From NCBI GenBank assembly GCA_016858145.1, contig JAEHOE010000013.1:1426001-1490000 (forward strand): DNA of 64,000 nt, written 5' to 3'. Made by a program: the position numbers and the translations under genes. Under the pieces are notes generated by a model that was given only the letters and a program-made list of their open reading frames with translations, ran no database searches and was not told the DNA's origin. Positions 19,651 to 31,635 of this stretch are shown here, piece after piece. Source of the DNA: Edaphochlamys debaryana. Lineage: Eukaryota > Chlorophyta > Chlorophyceae > Chlamydomonadales. The first letter of the stretch is position 1, and each line of letters begins with the position of its first letter.

Positions 19651-22600
19651 TGCTCAGTACGGCTGGAATGCTGCTGGGCATGCGAGTTCGAGGAACGAGC
19701 ATGGGGGTGCCAAGCGATGAGCGGTGGCGTGACTGTCCCTTGAGACCTGGGCCGCCTGGCAGGCGCGACAGGAGCAGCAGACGCGACCAGCTGCTGTCGG
19801 CAGTCATGACTCCGCTGGACGGCAGGAGAGGACCTTTTAGAGTGGAGCGCTGTGAGAGACTTTTTGCTGCTGTTCAGAGGTGCATTGGCGGAGGGGGAAG
19901 CTGTCTCCGTGGAGCGGACCATGCCGGGGGAGTGTGTGTGTGTCCTGGGGCGGCGGGCAGGGGTGACTAGCGGGGAGGCGACCAGGGAGTAGAAAGTGAG
20001 GGAGGTTGGGGTGGGGGAGTTGCGGCAGTTGAGGAGGTTGAAGGAGGTCAGGTACTCGGGTCAGTCAGGGTCAGTTGCGTTGTGAGGATTGTTGGGGCGG
20101 AAGGGGTGAGCGCGTGAGCCGGGAATCGAATGGCAGTAGTCGCAGCAGTACTGCCGTGCAGTGATCGCGAAGTATGCATGACGACTGAGAGACCGGACCG
20201 CGGACTCGCTTCAAACTTGTTGAAAGCAACAAGGATCATGCAGCCCTTGCGCTTAAACTGTTTAGCTTCAGCTCGCGACGAGACCATGCTCACCTGTTGA
20301 GGGCCAATGCGACGAAACACTGCCAGCACGCATGCGACCGCCTTCATTCCTACGCTTATAGCTTTATTCCTCGCCACCTTGCTTCGCACGGCCAAACCAA
20401 GGCCAGCAGGTCGCGAACGGCATGACGCGCTCCACTTCGGCGGCCAGCTCCATGAGAAGCACAGCGCGCGATACCACATCTTGGCTTTTGGAGACAGCCT
20501 GACAGAAGGTCGGGTCTGGGGTGGGCCGTGGGACGACGCCGACATGGTGCTGGTGGGGGAGCCACCCGAGGTGCCGCCCCCCGGTGCCACCCGGTGGCGT
20601 GGCGGGGTGGCCTTCAGGGGCTGCCTGGAGCCGGCCGCGTCCATCGAAGGGGGTGGAGGGAGAGGGCGAGATGAGGGCAATTGGGGAAAGCGCCTGCTGC
20701 GAGGTGGCACTGCTGGCCAGGCGGTGCTCAGCAACGTGCTTTCCCTTTGTGGCCTCGACCCGCAGGCTGGGCCACTGGATACACGGAGTACCGGCCGTAC
20801 AGCATCACGCTGCAGCAGCTGCTGGATGCCGGGGGGTACAGCGCCAAGGTGATGAAGGAAGGGTGCGGCGCAGGCCGCTGAGGGGGTGGATGGGCGCAGC
20901 CCCTGTGTCGCACACGCAGGCCGCTCAGGGGGGTCAGCAGGCGGAGGCACCATGGGAAGGACGTGCTGGCTGCAGCTGTGTTGGGGTAGCAGCGAAGGGA
21001 ATGTGCGTTGCCAGGCCATGTGGCTGGGGACGGCTGGATTCGGCTGTGCGGTGCTCTCACGAGCCACTTCACTCCACCCCATCCCACCCCATCCCATGCC
21101 CTTCCTCTTCCGCTAGGTCCGGGAGAGGGGCAAGAGCGGCGATACGGTCCTGAGGGGTGCGTGCACACTTAGACGCGTGTGCGGGCTTCCCTCGGGTTTG
21201 GGGTCCCCGAGGGACTCAGCTTGAGCCAGCCGGCCCTGACACCCTGCAGTACGCCATGCGTGTGTGTGGACTGTCTCAGGTCTGTAACCGGACCCCCACA
21301 AGACAACGTTTCCTCCACTGCTGTGCAGGCATGATGAAGCGGCTGCCCGCGCTGCTGGAGGAGGCCCAGCATCTGGGCCTGAGGGTGGACTGGCTGGTCC
21401 TGATGGGCGGCATCAACGACATTAGTAAGACGGGGCGATTGGCCGCCGTACGTGTCGGGATCGATCGGGTGCGGTGGGATCAGCCGTACGCCTGGTCGTG
21501 GAAGATGTGCGGCCGTGCGTGCGTGTCGGGACCGGTGCGGTGCCGTGGGATTAGCCGTTCGTACGAGGACTGTCATGGGCTGTGTGAGGGGAAGGCTGCT
21601 TACAGGGGGGGAAAGTAGGGAGCAGCCGAGGCTTGAGGAGGAGCGGATGGCGTGAGGTGCTCAACGGTAGTCCTGCGCGTACGGAGGCGGAGCATGCCGC
21701 TGAGGACTCTGCCAAGAGCTCTGAGGCGAGCATTCCGCTCTTGCTCTCTCCGCTCGTGCTCTTGCTCTCTCTCCGGCCCCCTCTCTCTACCGCCGGTCCC
21801 GGTGCTCTGCCCCTGCTGCGCAGTACGGCACGCCGAGGAGGTGCGGGGAGCGGTGGAGCGGAACGAGACCCTGCCGCTGGGTGGGGCGAGGGAGCACTGG
21901 GCCAGAGTCGGGGCTCGAGTTGTCTCGGAGGGGGGAGGGGGGTTACTGGCTGCCTCAAGTTTCCTTGGTACCGTCGTCCTCACCCCGTCGCCACTTGAGC
22001 CACCCTCGCGCTCTAGGTCCCCCACCACCGTTCTTCTCATGCCCCACCTGGCCTTGACCCCAGAGTACGGCCTGATGGCCGAGGAGGTGTGGCTGGGGCT
22101 GCAGAAGCTGTACGGGGTCTGTGGGCGCCACGGGGTCAAGGTAAGGCCCGCAACGTACCGCGTCTCTTCATCTCGTCTCTCATCTCCCAGCACCACGAGC
22201 TCCGTTCCGGCTGCCGGTGCGGAACCCCGCCCGCGAAACATCATGACAAGCATCAACCTTGGACCATGGCAATCAAAGCATCTGCCATCAACTCCCGCCC
22301 CGCGCACCCCTGCTGGTCAGGTGCTGGCCCTGACGCTGCTGGAGACCGGCTGGGAGCTGCCCGAGGTGGAGGCCGAGCGGGCCCGTCTCAACGACCTCAT
22401 CCGGGGGGCTCACGTACGGCACGACCACGTGCACGTGCTGGACGTGGTGGGTGTGGAGGGGGGGTTGGAGGGGTGGGAGTTGGAAAGGGGGGGATGGGGA
22501 CTATGGTGGTAGGATGGAAGCGAGGCAGGGGACAGGGTCATGGGTGGGAGAGAGGGTAGGGCTGATCGGCGGGGTCGGCGTTGGGACTGGACTCGTCTGA

Positions 22601-23420
22601 AGCTGCCGGGCCGTTGATTCGAGCTCTGACCATTACCTGCCTCTGGCCCTGATCCAGGCCCAGGATCTGCCGTACCCCAGCGGATCCTCGGCCGATCCCG
22701 CCGTACAAGCGCTGTGGGACGATGTCGTGCACCTCTCGCCCGCGGGGTACGACCGGCTGGGGGCGCTGGTGTACGACGGCCTCAAGCATCACCTGGAGAA
22801 GCGATGACCCGGGTGCTCGCCGGGAGGGATGCGGCCCCGTCCTGACCTCGACTCAGAGAGCTGACCCGAAGTGGTCAGTTGTCCAAACCGTCCGCTGCAA
22901 GGCTGAAGAGCATCGGAGAGATGTGGCGCTGGGTTAGAGGCCAGGGATGTAGAGCGGTATCGGCAAGGGGGGCAAGCGGGGAGCGCAACCCCCTCCCCCA
23001 CAGATTAAACCGGGACCTGAGACCTGTGACCTCAAATTGGTTCGACCCGGACTGCTCTGGCGCTGGACCAGAGCAAGGAAGACGAGAGCGAGCCTCGCTG
23101 GTTCTTTCTTGAGCGGGCTAGGGTCGCATGGCCGGCTTGTTGAGAGACTCGGCGGGTGTGCTAAGTGTGCTAGGTGTGCTTCACATCCGCTAGCCCAGGC
23201 CTGGCCAGCGTGCCTTGTGGCCGTGTGTCCACATGCCTGCGACCCACCTAAGGAACGCTGCCGAGCGGAGCGGATGGGTGCTGCACTCTGGGTAGCGGGA
23301 GAGGGGGTCGGGGGACGTTGGGTCACGAGTAATGGTTGTGTGCGGGGGGCCGTCTGGGAGATGAGCAGGATGGAAGCGGCAATTGAGCTAGCGAGGATGG
23401 TGGGGACGGCGGATGGGTTG
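19521..23420. repeat. Segmental duplication, copy B
   Basis: Counterpart of 12164-16060, offset by about 7.36 kb. It carries the gene 2 last exon, the intergenic DNA, SGNH gene 4 and its 3' flank, and then continues without interruption into SGNH gene 5. It lacks the insertion found after copy A. Confidence 0.9.
20307..22807 (+). CDS. SGNH/GDSL hydrolase 4, secreted (duplicate of gene 3)
   Basis: Seven exons: 20307-20508, 20766-20848, 21117-21156, 21329-21424, 22064-22140, 22321-22446, 22658-22807; 257 aa, every junction in phase. Exon lengths equal those of gene 3. The signal-like hydrophobic N-terminus, Ser64 (FGDSLTEG), GGIND at 135-139 and Asp230/His233 are kept, so it should be active. 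Introns differ from gene 3 by small indels only, for instance in the first intron (20509-20765) and in the intron before YGLMAEE. Substrate unknown; function probably redundant with gene 3. Confidence 0.9.
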
Positions 23421-23632
23421 GGGGGCGGGTGGGGGTTGGGTGGGGGGCGGGTGGGGGGCGGGTTTGTGGCGGGTGCATATCTTTGATGGGGCTGGGAGGA
23501 TGGCGGGCGATGGCTCGGGGGGGCGGGTTGTGGTACGGCGGTTATGCGAAAGCTCAGTGCGAGGGGCTTAGTGCACCGCGACGCTTGCAGATGCGAACTC
23601 GTGGTGCTTGAGCTGTCGCTACTTGCCTTATC

Positions 23633-23641
23633 TATATATAT
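23633..23641 (+). promoter_or_regulatory. TATA-like box of SGNH gene 5
   Basis: TATATATAT lies about 43 bp before the ATG at 23684. The relic copy near 19440 has a weaker TCTATTATAG version at the same distance, so the element came along with the gene 5 promoter. Confidence 0.45.
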
Positions 23642-23683
23642 GTAGGGCATGGCAACTTGCTCTTTGCCTCGAGCTTGAACACG

Positions 23684-26372
23684 ATGCTCCGCTTTCTTCT
23701 CCTTGCGGTTCTCGCTACCGCTTGGGCTCGTCCAGACATCCGGCCGAACGATCACTTCGGAGGCCACTTCCACGAAGGCGCTTGGGACGCCAAACAGCAT
23801 GTGCTCGCTTTCGGCGACAGCCTCACAGAAGGTCGGTCAAACGAGCGCTGGGTTGGTAAGCATAGGTCAACTGCAGCTCCTGCCCTGGCTCTGCGAGCTG
23901 GGGGTCGATGCCAGCATGCCGGTGGAAGGTGTCGACACATGTGTCCTCCGGAGGCGGTGGAGCCCGGGGGTTTCGTGTGGTCCATGGTGCCCAAGCTGGA
24001 GGGGTTGGAAGTGTTGGAGGGGTTGAGTGGGGGAGGTGCAAGCCTATATGGGGCCGTTGACTCGCCGGCCCCGCCCTAACCCGACCGTCATCAGGCTTTA
24101 CGGACCGCGGTGCAAGCTTTCACCCATACGCCATCAAGCTGCAGGAGCTGTTCGACGCGAATGGGTTTAGGGTCAAGGTGCGAAGCTGTAGCGGTGGTAC
24201 CGTTGAACTTGACGCGGCAGGTTCCTGGCGCCCTCAAGGCGCCGCAAGGCCATCCCACATACCGGTAGCACAACATGTATGTTCTGTTATGCTGCTCCCT
24301 ATCCAGGTGCGGGAGCGAGGGATCAGCGGTGAGACAGTGGTCTCCAACCCGGCCGTGGCAGCGCTGCCAAGTGAGTGGCGTAGTCCTCAACGAGTGGGAT
24401 CCGGGCTCCGCAGTACGGGTGTTGGGTAGATATATATAGCTGCGTTGGAGCACGCAGGCACGTGACTGGACGCATGGGCCCGCCCTAGGTTCCTGATCCG
24501 CATGGCACAGCGGACCCAAACGTCTCACACGTGTGTTGGACCTGCCCCTCACGCGGAAAGCCTATCCAACCCCCACCCCACCCCCGTCCCCAGCCATGAC
24601 CTCACGCCTGCCGGCTGTCCTGGACGAGGCGAAGAAACACCAAGTCAAGATTGACTGGGTGGTGGGTGGTGGGCGGTCCCGGTGGGCGATGGCGGGTGGG
24701 CGGTGGGCGGTGGCGTGGAGTGGTGGAGGGGTCCTGGACTCCTGGGCAGATTGCGGGGGTGGACGCCGGGACGTCCGCTGCCCATAACAGGTACGCAACC
24801 CCTACCTTCTGTGCTCTGCATGTGCTGGCAGCCTCTGAGGCCTTCCGTCGCCCTCCCGCCCCCGCTTCTCTATCACAGGTGCTCATGGGCGGTATCAACG
24901 ACATTCTTAGTAAGTGCCGTACGCCACGGAGCACTGCCGCCCACCCCCTGTGCGAATGGTGGCACACAGCCGCATGCGTCGTCTCTCCCCCATGCCGCCA
25001 CCAGCCCGACCCCTCATGCGGCACCAACACCATAGCTACCATAGCCCCTCAGCCCCTCGATGCCCTCACGGTCTGGACACGTCGATCAACACGTCATCGC
25101 AGCGGAGCCAGTCCGGCGCAGCGTGAGGGCCGCCCCCCTCGTATATGCTCCGCTTGCGCTCCGCTGGCAGCACGTGGTCATGCACGTCAAAGCTACCCAC
25201 TGCGCTGCCGTCTGCGCCATCGCCCCGTGCGCCCCGCTGTGATCCTCAGGCAGCGACCATGCACGTCTCAGTTAGACCTGCGCTCCCGCCTCGTGCGCCC
25301 CTGTGCTGTGTCGCCTGTCCATCGCAGGGTATGGAACGAGCGTGGACGAGGTGTGGGGCGGCCACGAGGATCTGTACGAGGCGTGCAAGGAGCGGGGCGT
25401 ACGGGTGCTGGTCCTAACGCTGCTGGAGGTGGGCCCGGCAATACCGGTGAGGCCGGCGCCGTGCGCAGTATGGGCGTGTGGGGTCGGGGTTTGTTCTGGG
25501 GCCGCGGAAGGGCCTGGGCAAGCGCTCGGCGAGCTCCATCAGACAGCGGTTTCTTTAGTTGTTCGTTGCTCGACTTCACGCAGGATCAATCTGAGCCGGC
25601 CGCGCGCCCGAGCCTTTCGCCTTTGCGTCAGCGCACCCGCCAGCTGACCAGCTCGCCTGTGCCCCGGTGTCCCTCGTGCATCCCACCCCCACCCCACCCC
25701 ACCCCACCCCACCCTGAAGGCGGGCGGCCGTGTCCCCGAGCTCATGCAGCGGCGCGCCTGGCTGAACAACATGATCAGGGGGGCGCCCAGGGAGCACAGC
25801 AACGTGGCGGTGCTGGACGGGGTGGGGTGGGGCCTGGGGTGGGGCGGGCTGGGGTGGGGTGGGGCGGGTTCGGATGGGGGCGCCAACGGGGGAATGTTGG
25901 GGCCTGGGGTGGGGTGGGACAGGGGGGTCAATGCAACGTGCAGCTAGCCGTGGGGCGTGGTCGGGTGGGGGTGCCGTTGAGTAAGGGGAAGGAGACGTGG
26001 GCACGGTTGGGCCGAGGGGCCTGCGCGCTCTGTCCGGAGGCTGGTGGTGGTGGCGGGGGCGGTGGTGCGCTGGGAATGGGGGACGGGCAGGGGACTCGGG
26101 TGCGGGCGGTGGTTGCTCGCTTCAACGGGACGGGGGCTGTGGGTGTATGGACTTCGCTTGATGGGGCCGGCGGGGTCAGGTCGCATGCGGTCTTATCCTC
26201 TGCCCCTGCCCGTGGGCATCCCCCCATGCAGGGCAAGGCGTTCCCCTTCCCGACGAACGCGTCCGACCCACGGTCGCCCCTCTGGTCGGACCGGATCCAT
26301 CTGTCGTCCGCTGGGTACGACAAGCTCGGGGCGCTGGTGTACGGCGCACTCAAGCAGCACCTGGAGAAGTGA
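23684..26372 (+). CDS. SGNH/GDSL hydrolase 5, secreted
   Basis: Eight exons: 23684-23831, 24095-24177, 24307-24370, 24594-24661, 24879-24909, 25328-25428, 25720-25821, 26232-26372; 245 aa. A clear signal peptide (MLRFLLLAVLATAWA) is followed by HFGG, Ser46 in FGDSLTEG, GGIND at 125-129, and Asp219/His222 in SDRIHLSSAGYD. It has one intron found in no other member, splitting DWV from VLMGGIND and leaving a 31-nt exon, and another at LLE instead of before VLVLT. The C-terminus (GALVYGALKQHLEK) is close to genes 3 and 4. Likely a secreted or vacuolar ester hydrolase. Its promoter and signal exon are partly copied at 19330-19520. Confidence 0.9.
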
Positions 26373-27655
26373 TAGCACGTGCGGCCGGCACCGGTGCGTG
26401 GTGATGCATCGGTAGCGACTCTCCTGGGGAGGATAGACGGTGTTTCCGATACAATTTGAGCTTGCGGGCGGGCGTGTGATTGCCGGTACCCTCGGTGCAT
26501 GCTTGATGATGCACGCTGCAGCTGGGAGGATATATGGCGTGCGTGATTATCAGAATACCGGATCACATCACCGTATCGGGCCGTATCACGTCGTGACCAT
26601 TCCTCCAGGCAGCGGGCGCCCCCTGCCTTAGAAGTCTTCGTCTGGTCATTGCGGACTTAATCGCTGGCCGCGGGCCTCAACTGCTGCCAAGGCGCGCGTT
26701 AAGAGGCGGCAGGGAGGGCATGCGCCTGGGACGATGCTCGTGGGCAGCATTGAGCTGGGGGCTGGATTGACCACTGGGCTGTGTCAGGTGTTGACTGGCC
26801 GTTGGGGAGGCTGGCACGCCTTGGAAGCGTAACGTGGATGCGTAATCCATCAAGAGCCGCTCTGGCCCCGCATTCCCATCCACACCACACCGCCGCACGC
26901 CCTAGCCGCTATCCCCGCTGCGTCCCGCCGCAGCCTGAACCCCGAAGGATAACCCGTAGACGGGCTCCCCAGCCGGTGTTGTGAATACCCCAAGCCACAG
27001 CTCCTCTGTCACCAACACGCAACAGCCGTCGACCCGGCGGCCCTGCCTCCACAGTCCACACAGCCCACGGCCGCTCCGGCGAGGCTGCATGCAGCAGCTT
27101 CACAGGCCCTAGCCCCCCCGCGTCAAGTCCCATGCCCAGGTCCAGATCCAGGGCCGGGGTCTCCGCCGGTCCCGTGCGCACAGCAGCCGCTGCAGCGCCC
27201 AGCAGGCCCCGTGCCCTCGGCCGGGCCCTCACGGCAGCCGCTGCAGCGTCTGGGCCCCGTGCTACCACGCGCCATGCCTCGACAGCCAAGGGCAGCAGCT
27301 TCAAGACAGCAGCTCACAGCCCAGGTGTGCGCCCTTACATGCCAGCCGCTACCGCGCGTAGTACTCCAGGCCCCCGTGCGTCCGTTAACGACCACGTTCG
27401 ACAGGAGGACGGCAGCCGCTACCTGGCGCTCCTTCGCCTTATAAACCCCACCAGCAGCCGCCCTAGCCCTTGACGTCCCCGAGGACACAGCACCCCACAA
27501 CCACGTGTGCCCATTCGCTCCAGCTGCTACCGCGCGTACTCGAGCCGCAGCTCCTCCGCCACCGCCTCCGCCAGCAGCAGAGTGCTTACGGGTTGCACGG
27601 CCGGGCCTCCGCCACGTCGTAACAGTAGCCGCTGCAGCGTCCAGCAGCCCCCCTG
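26373..27655. other. Convergent 3' intergenic region
   Basis: Between the stops of SGNH gene 5 (plus) and the SET gene (minus). No gene seen in 26373-27180. 27180-27655 holds degenerate repeats related to the SET gene's coding end (separate entry). Confidence 0.6.
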
Positions 27656-27700
27656 CTACCTCGCGTACTCGAGCAGCAGCTCCTCCGCCACCGCCAGCAG
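27183..27700. repeat. Degenerate repeats copied from the SET gene C-terminal end
   Basis: GCAGCCGCTGCAGCG-type blocks recur near 27183, 27233, 27345, 27411, 27518 and 27627, some followed by CTACC(G/T)CGCGTA(CTCGAG). The block CGCGTACTCGAGC(C/A)GCAG at 27534 repeats the coding end of the SET gene at 27661. The array forms the SET gene's 3' UTR. Confidence 0.7.
27335..27339 (-). terminator. TGTAA poly(A) signal of the SET gene
   Basis: TTACA on the plus strand, TGTAA in sense, about 318 bp beyond the SET gene stop. The motif and distance fit volvocine 3' ends. Confidence 0.45.
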
Positions 27701-30700
27701 CTCCTTGTGCTCCATGCGGGCCACCACGGCGGCGTACAGCCGCCCCACGCGCCGCCCGGAGCGGCAGCGCTCGGGGGCCGGAGGGGGCGGCCGCGGCGGG
27801 GTGGAAGAGTCGGGGGGTGCATCGGGTGCGGAAGCTGAGGTTTCGCATGGGGGCTGGGGCGGTGAGGAGGCTGGTGAGGGGGAAGGTGAGGCGGCGGTGG
27901 GTTGCGGTTGGGAGGACGGGTCGGCTGCAAGAGCGCTGGAGGCGGCGTGGGGCGGGGCGGGGGCGGGCGACGGCGACGGCGCGCTTTCTGCTTCGCTGCC
28001 GCTGCCCAAGCTTGTTGCGGGAGGCTCTGGCGCCGGTGTGGACTCAGTCCCCGCCTTGGTCTCCGCGCCGCTGCCGCCCGGCGCCGCCTCCTTGCCTGCT
28101 GCTGCCTTGGCCCGTGCCGCCGCCATGGCCGCAGACGTCCGCGCCTCTGCCTCCGCCACCGCCGCCGCCAGCGACCGCCTCTTCACCGGCGGCGGCTTCC
28201 GTGCCGGCGCCTTCTTTGCGGCCGCCGCTGCTGCCGCCACCGGTGCCGGCTTTGGATCCGCCGCCGGTGCAGGATGCGGATCTGACGCCGGCTTGGCCTC
28301 CGGTTCCGGATCTGGATCGGAAGGTGTCCGTGCAGGTGCGGGCTCAGCCTCCTCCTCGAGCTCCTTGGGCGCCCCTGGATCCAGCTCGAACGGGATGCCG
28401 GCGGCGGATCCGCTGACGCGGCCCGCCTCAATGTCGTACAGCAGGATCCGATCCGTATCCAGGTTGGTGGGCAGGCTGCCCATGCAGTGCCGTACGAGCT
28501 TGTGCCACAGCCCACCCACGATCCGCTGCGTGGCGGGGGTGCTGTAGGTCCCTGGGGCGCCGGGGGACAGAGAGCTGCGGGGGGAGAGGAGCGCCACAGC
28601 CGCCCTGCGCGGTGGGGAAGCGGAAGGTAAGAGGTACAAACACCTCGTGTGGGACCGAGGATGTGCATCAAGAGATTGCGGGTGGGTGTGGCGGAATGGG
28701 CAAGCGGAGGGGAAGCATAGCTGCGTCCGTGCGGGCAGCAAGCACGGTATGGCGGGAGACGCTTGACGTGCTGTGGCCCATCCCGGGCCGACGGTTCAGA
28801 GTGGGGACAGCCTGTAGCACCGCCACCTCAGCCCTGAAAAGGTACCAAGTGGACAGGTGCCGGCCGGCACCACCAGGAGCGGTACGAGCCCCCACCAGCG
28901 CCCCACGCACCTGAGCCGCCGCTCCCGCCTCGCCGCCTCGCCGTCTCCGTCGGCCTGCCCCCCCGCCGTCGCAGTATCCGCGCCTCCCCCCGCAAGCACC
29001 AGCTCTCCTCCGCTGCCCTCCACCTCCACCTCCACTTCCATCTCTGCATCTCGCTCCGCGTCCCTGCCGCCGCCATCCCCGGCCGCGGCCCAGTCACGCC
29101 CCTGGCTGGCCCGCCGCCAGCGCCGCCGCAGCGCCGCCGCCGCCGCCTCCAACCGCCGCACCTCCAGCGGCGGCAGCTTGTCGCAGCCGGGCAAGTCCAC
29201 GTAACCGTCGCGGGGGTTGGCGGGCGTTACGAAGCCGTAGTCCACCATCAGGTCCAGGTTGGAGCGGTTGTAACCGTAGTCAACGGTCAACGGCTCCCCG
29301 GCCGCCACCGGCCGCCGCGGCAGGAGCACGACCCTGGAGGGAACGGGCAGCAGGTGGTTGAGGCTTTAGGGGCATCATTCCCAACGCCACCGTGCTCGTC
29401 CAACTCGTCCAGCTCGTCCAGCCCAGCCGGCCAACAACTGCACCAAGAACCAACCCAGGTCCCCCAGCAGGACACAGCACGGCACGCAAGCTGCTCGGCA
29501 CAGCACGCGGCACAGCACAGCACGCAGCACAGCACGCAGCCCCACTTGGAGCGGTCTGTGGTGAGCTGCAGCACACAGTTGGGGTCGGGGCTGTGGTTGG
29601 CCAGGTCCAGCACGGGCGCCAGCACGCACAGCACGGGGCCCCGCACGGCGCCGCCGTCGCCGCCAGCACCCGACCCCAGCGCCGCCGTGCCGCTGCCACT
29701 GGCACTGCTGCTGCCGCTGCCGTTGCCGCTGCTTGAGGAGGATGGGGCGGCAGCCGCCAGACCGAGGGGGAACTCCACGGCTCGGCTGCGAACCTGAGGG
29801 CCAGGTAGCAGCCACGCAGGAGGGGTGCTGGGAGAGTGGGCTGCGCAGGGCCGTCGACCCCCTCATGAACCCAACACACCCCTCACTCCCTGCCGCTCTA
29901 CCCTCCTGCGTCCACGCGCCCCCACACACCCGGGCTCACCACGGCCAGGGCCCAGGCGGTGTCTTCGGGCCCCTCCGCCAGGCCCAGGCGCCGCAGGGCC
30001 CCGCTGGCGCTGCTGGTCCACTGGCTGTGCACCCAGCGGGCCCAGTCGTGCTGCCGAGCCGCCTCCTCCTGGGCGGCATGGGTGGGGTGGGTGAGATAGG
30101 ACAGGGGTGAGAGAGGCCCGGTCCCAAGCGGCCGCTGCGACCCGTGACCAGCCCCGGCCCCGCTGCCACGTGCCAACCACGCCGCCTCCCCACATGCACC
30201 GCTGGCAGGCTCCCCCGATGAACCTGGCTTTCCAGCTCCCCAACGACCCTTATGACCCCAACCACCAACCGCCCAACTGCACGCACCACGAGGTGCGGCA
30301 GCTGCAGCTGCGGCAGCTCCCCCGGCGCGTAGGTGAGCAGGCAGCTGAGCTCGGCGTGCGGCGGCAGCAGCGCATCGCAGTACCGCTGCCAGGCCTCGCT
30401 GCCGTACTTCCGCGCCCACAGCAGGAGCACCGCCAGGATGAGGAGCTGGTAGTCCTGCGTCTCCTTGACTAGACCCGCAACCACTGCGGGAATGGGGGCA
30501 GCGGTCGGGGGCCGGTTCTAAGGGCCGTAAGGTGGGGATGGAGGCAGGCGGTGACCCTAGCTGACAGAGAGACCTTGTTGTCGAGGGGGCAACGTCAGGC
30601 CGTGGGAAGGCAATGGAGGAGCCAGGCGCCAGCTGTACCCCATATCACTCTCATCAGATATCTGCTGCAGGCTTCACGCCGGGACATCCTTTGGGTGGCC

Positions 30701-31144
30701 CGCCCTCGGCTCACGCTCGATGGCCCTCTTGACGTTTGGGGGCATCTCCGGCGGGGCCACGATGCTGAGCGTGTCGCCGTCGTCTGCGACCAGGACGGCC
30801 AGCGTGCTGCTCACGGGCACCGTGCAGAGCGCCGTGACGCGGCTCGGCTCGGTAGCCACGAGTCCGCGGATGTCCCCGGGGTCATGAAAGCCGAGGGTGG
30901 CCAGGGTGTCCACATCGAAAGCGTCGGCCAAGGTGTCCAACACCTGCCGCTGCTCCCGCCGTGCGACCTCCAGCGGCAGCTCTGTCACGGCAGCAGTAGC
31001 AGACGCCGCAGAGGCTACGCCCCAGGCGTGCAGACGCCGCCGCACGAAGCCGCGAGAGATGCATCCACGCCGACAGCCGGGCTTGGAGAGGGCTTCCCGT
31101 GGTATGGTTTGACGTCTAAGCAAATTGGCAACGTTGTGGTGCAT
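27656..31144 (-). CDS. SET-domain protein lysine methyltransferase (Rubisco LSMT/SETD3-like)
   Basis: Six exons: 30715-31144, 30287-30483, 29940-30068, ~29540-29793, 28911-29333, 27656-28574. The start is the ATG at 31142-31144. The basic N-terminus (VANLLRRQTIP...SRGFVRRRL) may be an organelle presequence. SET hallmarks of the LSMT class are present: DYQLLILAVLLLWARKYGS, a substrate loop WARWVHSQW, VLDLANHSPDPNC (cofactor-binding NHS), then VDYGYNRSNLDLMVDYGFV. The C-terminal part (TYSTPATQRIVGGLWHKLV) may be the Rubisco-substrate-binding-like region. It is followed by ~200 residues of Pro/Ala/Glu low complexity and a short helix (HKELLAVAEELLLEYAR). It should methylate a protein lysine using SAM; the target is unknown. 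The donor of exon 4 is uncertain because it lies in a GTGCTGTGCTGC repeat; a phase-2 donor there keeps the frame. Confidence 0.85.
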
Positions 31145-31245
31145 CACGCATGTCAAGTTGGTGGTGGTGAGCTTGGGTTCGGGTTCGGGTTGCGCGCAAG
31201 CAGGAGATTTATTGGTACACCGAATGGCTAAACAGTTAGGTCTTG

Positions 31246-31254
31246 TATATAATT
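31246..31254 (-). promoter_or_regulatory. TATA-like element of the SET gene
   Basis: AATTATATA in minus-strand sense, about 100 bp upstream of the SET start at 31144, in an AT-rich patch that stands out in this GC-rich window. Confidence 0.35.
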
Positions 31255-31635
31255 GATGAGTGACTGAAGGCGCTGGAAACAGACCGGCAGTGCAACATGC
31301 GCAGGCACCGCAGCTGCGGCGCGAGGACTCGCGGTTATGGACGCAATCATCAACTTGGGTGCTTACAACATGATTCAAAACAAGGCTGACCATTTTGCTC
31401 AACGCTCCAGTCCACCTCGTCCCGCGGGTCGCGGGCACGCTCTCGCAATTCCACGTGCCATTCCCCCGGTCCCTCAGCGCCCGTCCCCCCCTCCCGTCTC
31501 TCCCAGTCCTCAAAGTACCAATGTCCCTACCTTTAATCACCATACAGTGCTGCGAATCCGCTACGCGCGCCAAAACATCACACACCCGTCCCCCCTTAGT
31601 CGCCACAACATATCCCCCTTGATGAACAACCTCCC

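Noticed and set aside
24651..26372. A 573-codon plus-strand open frame
   Set aside because: It runs through introns of SGNH gene 5 and only its ends coincide with real exons; the interior is G-rich intron text without protein-like composition.
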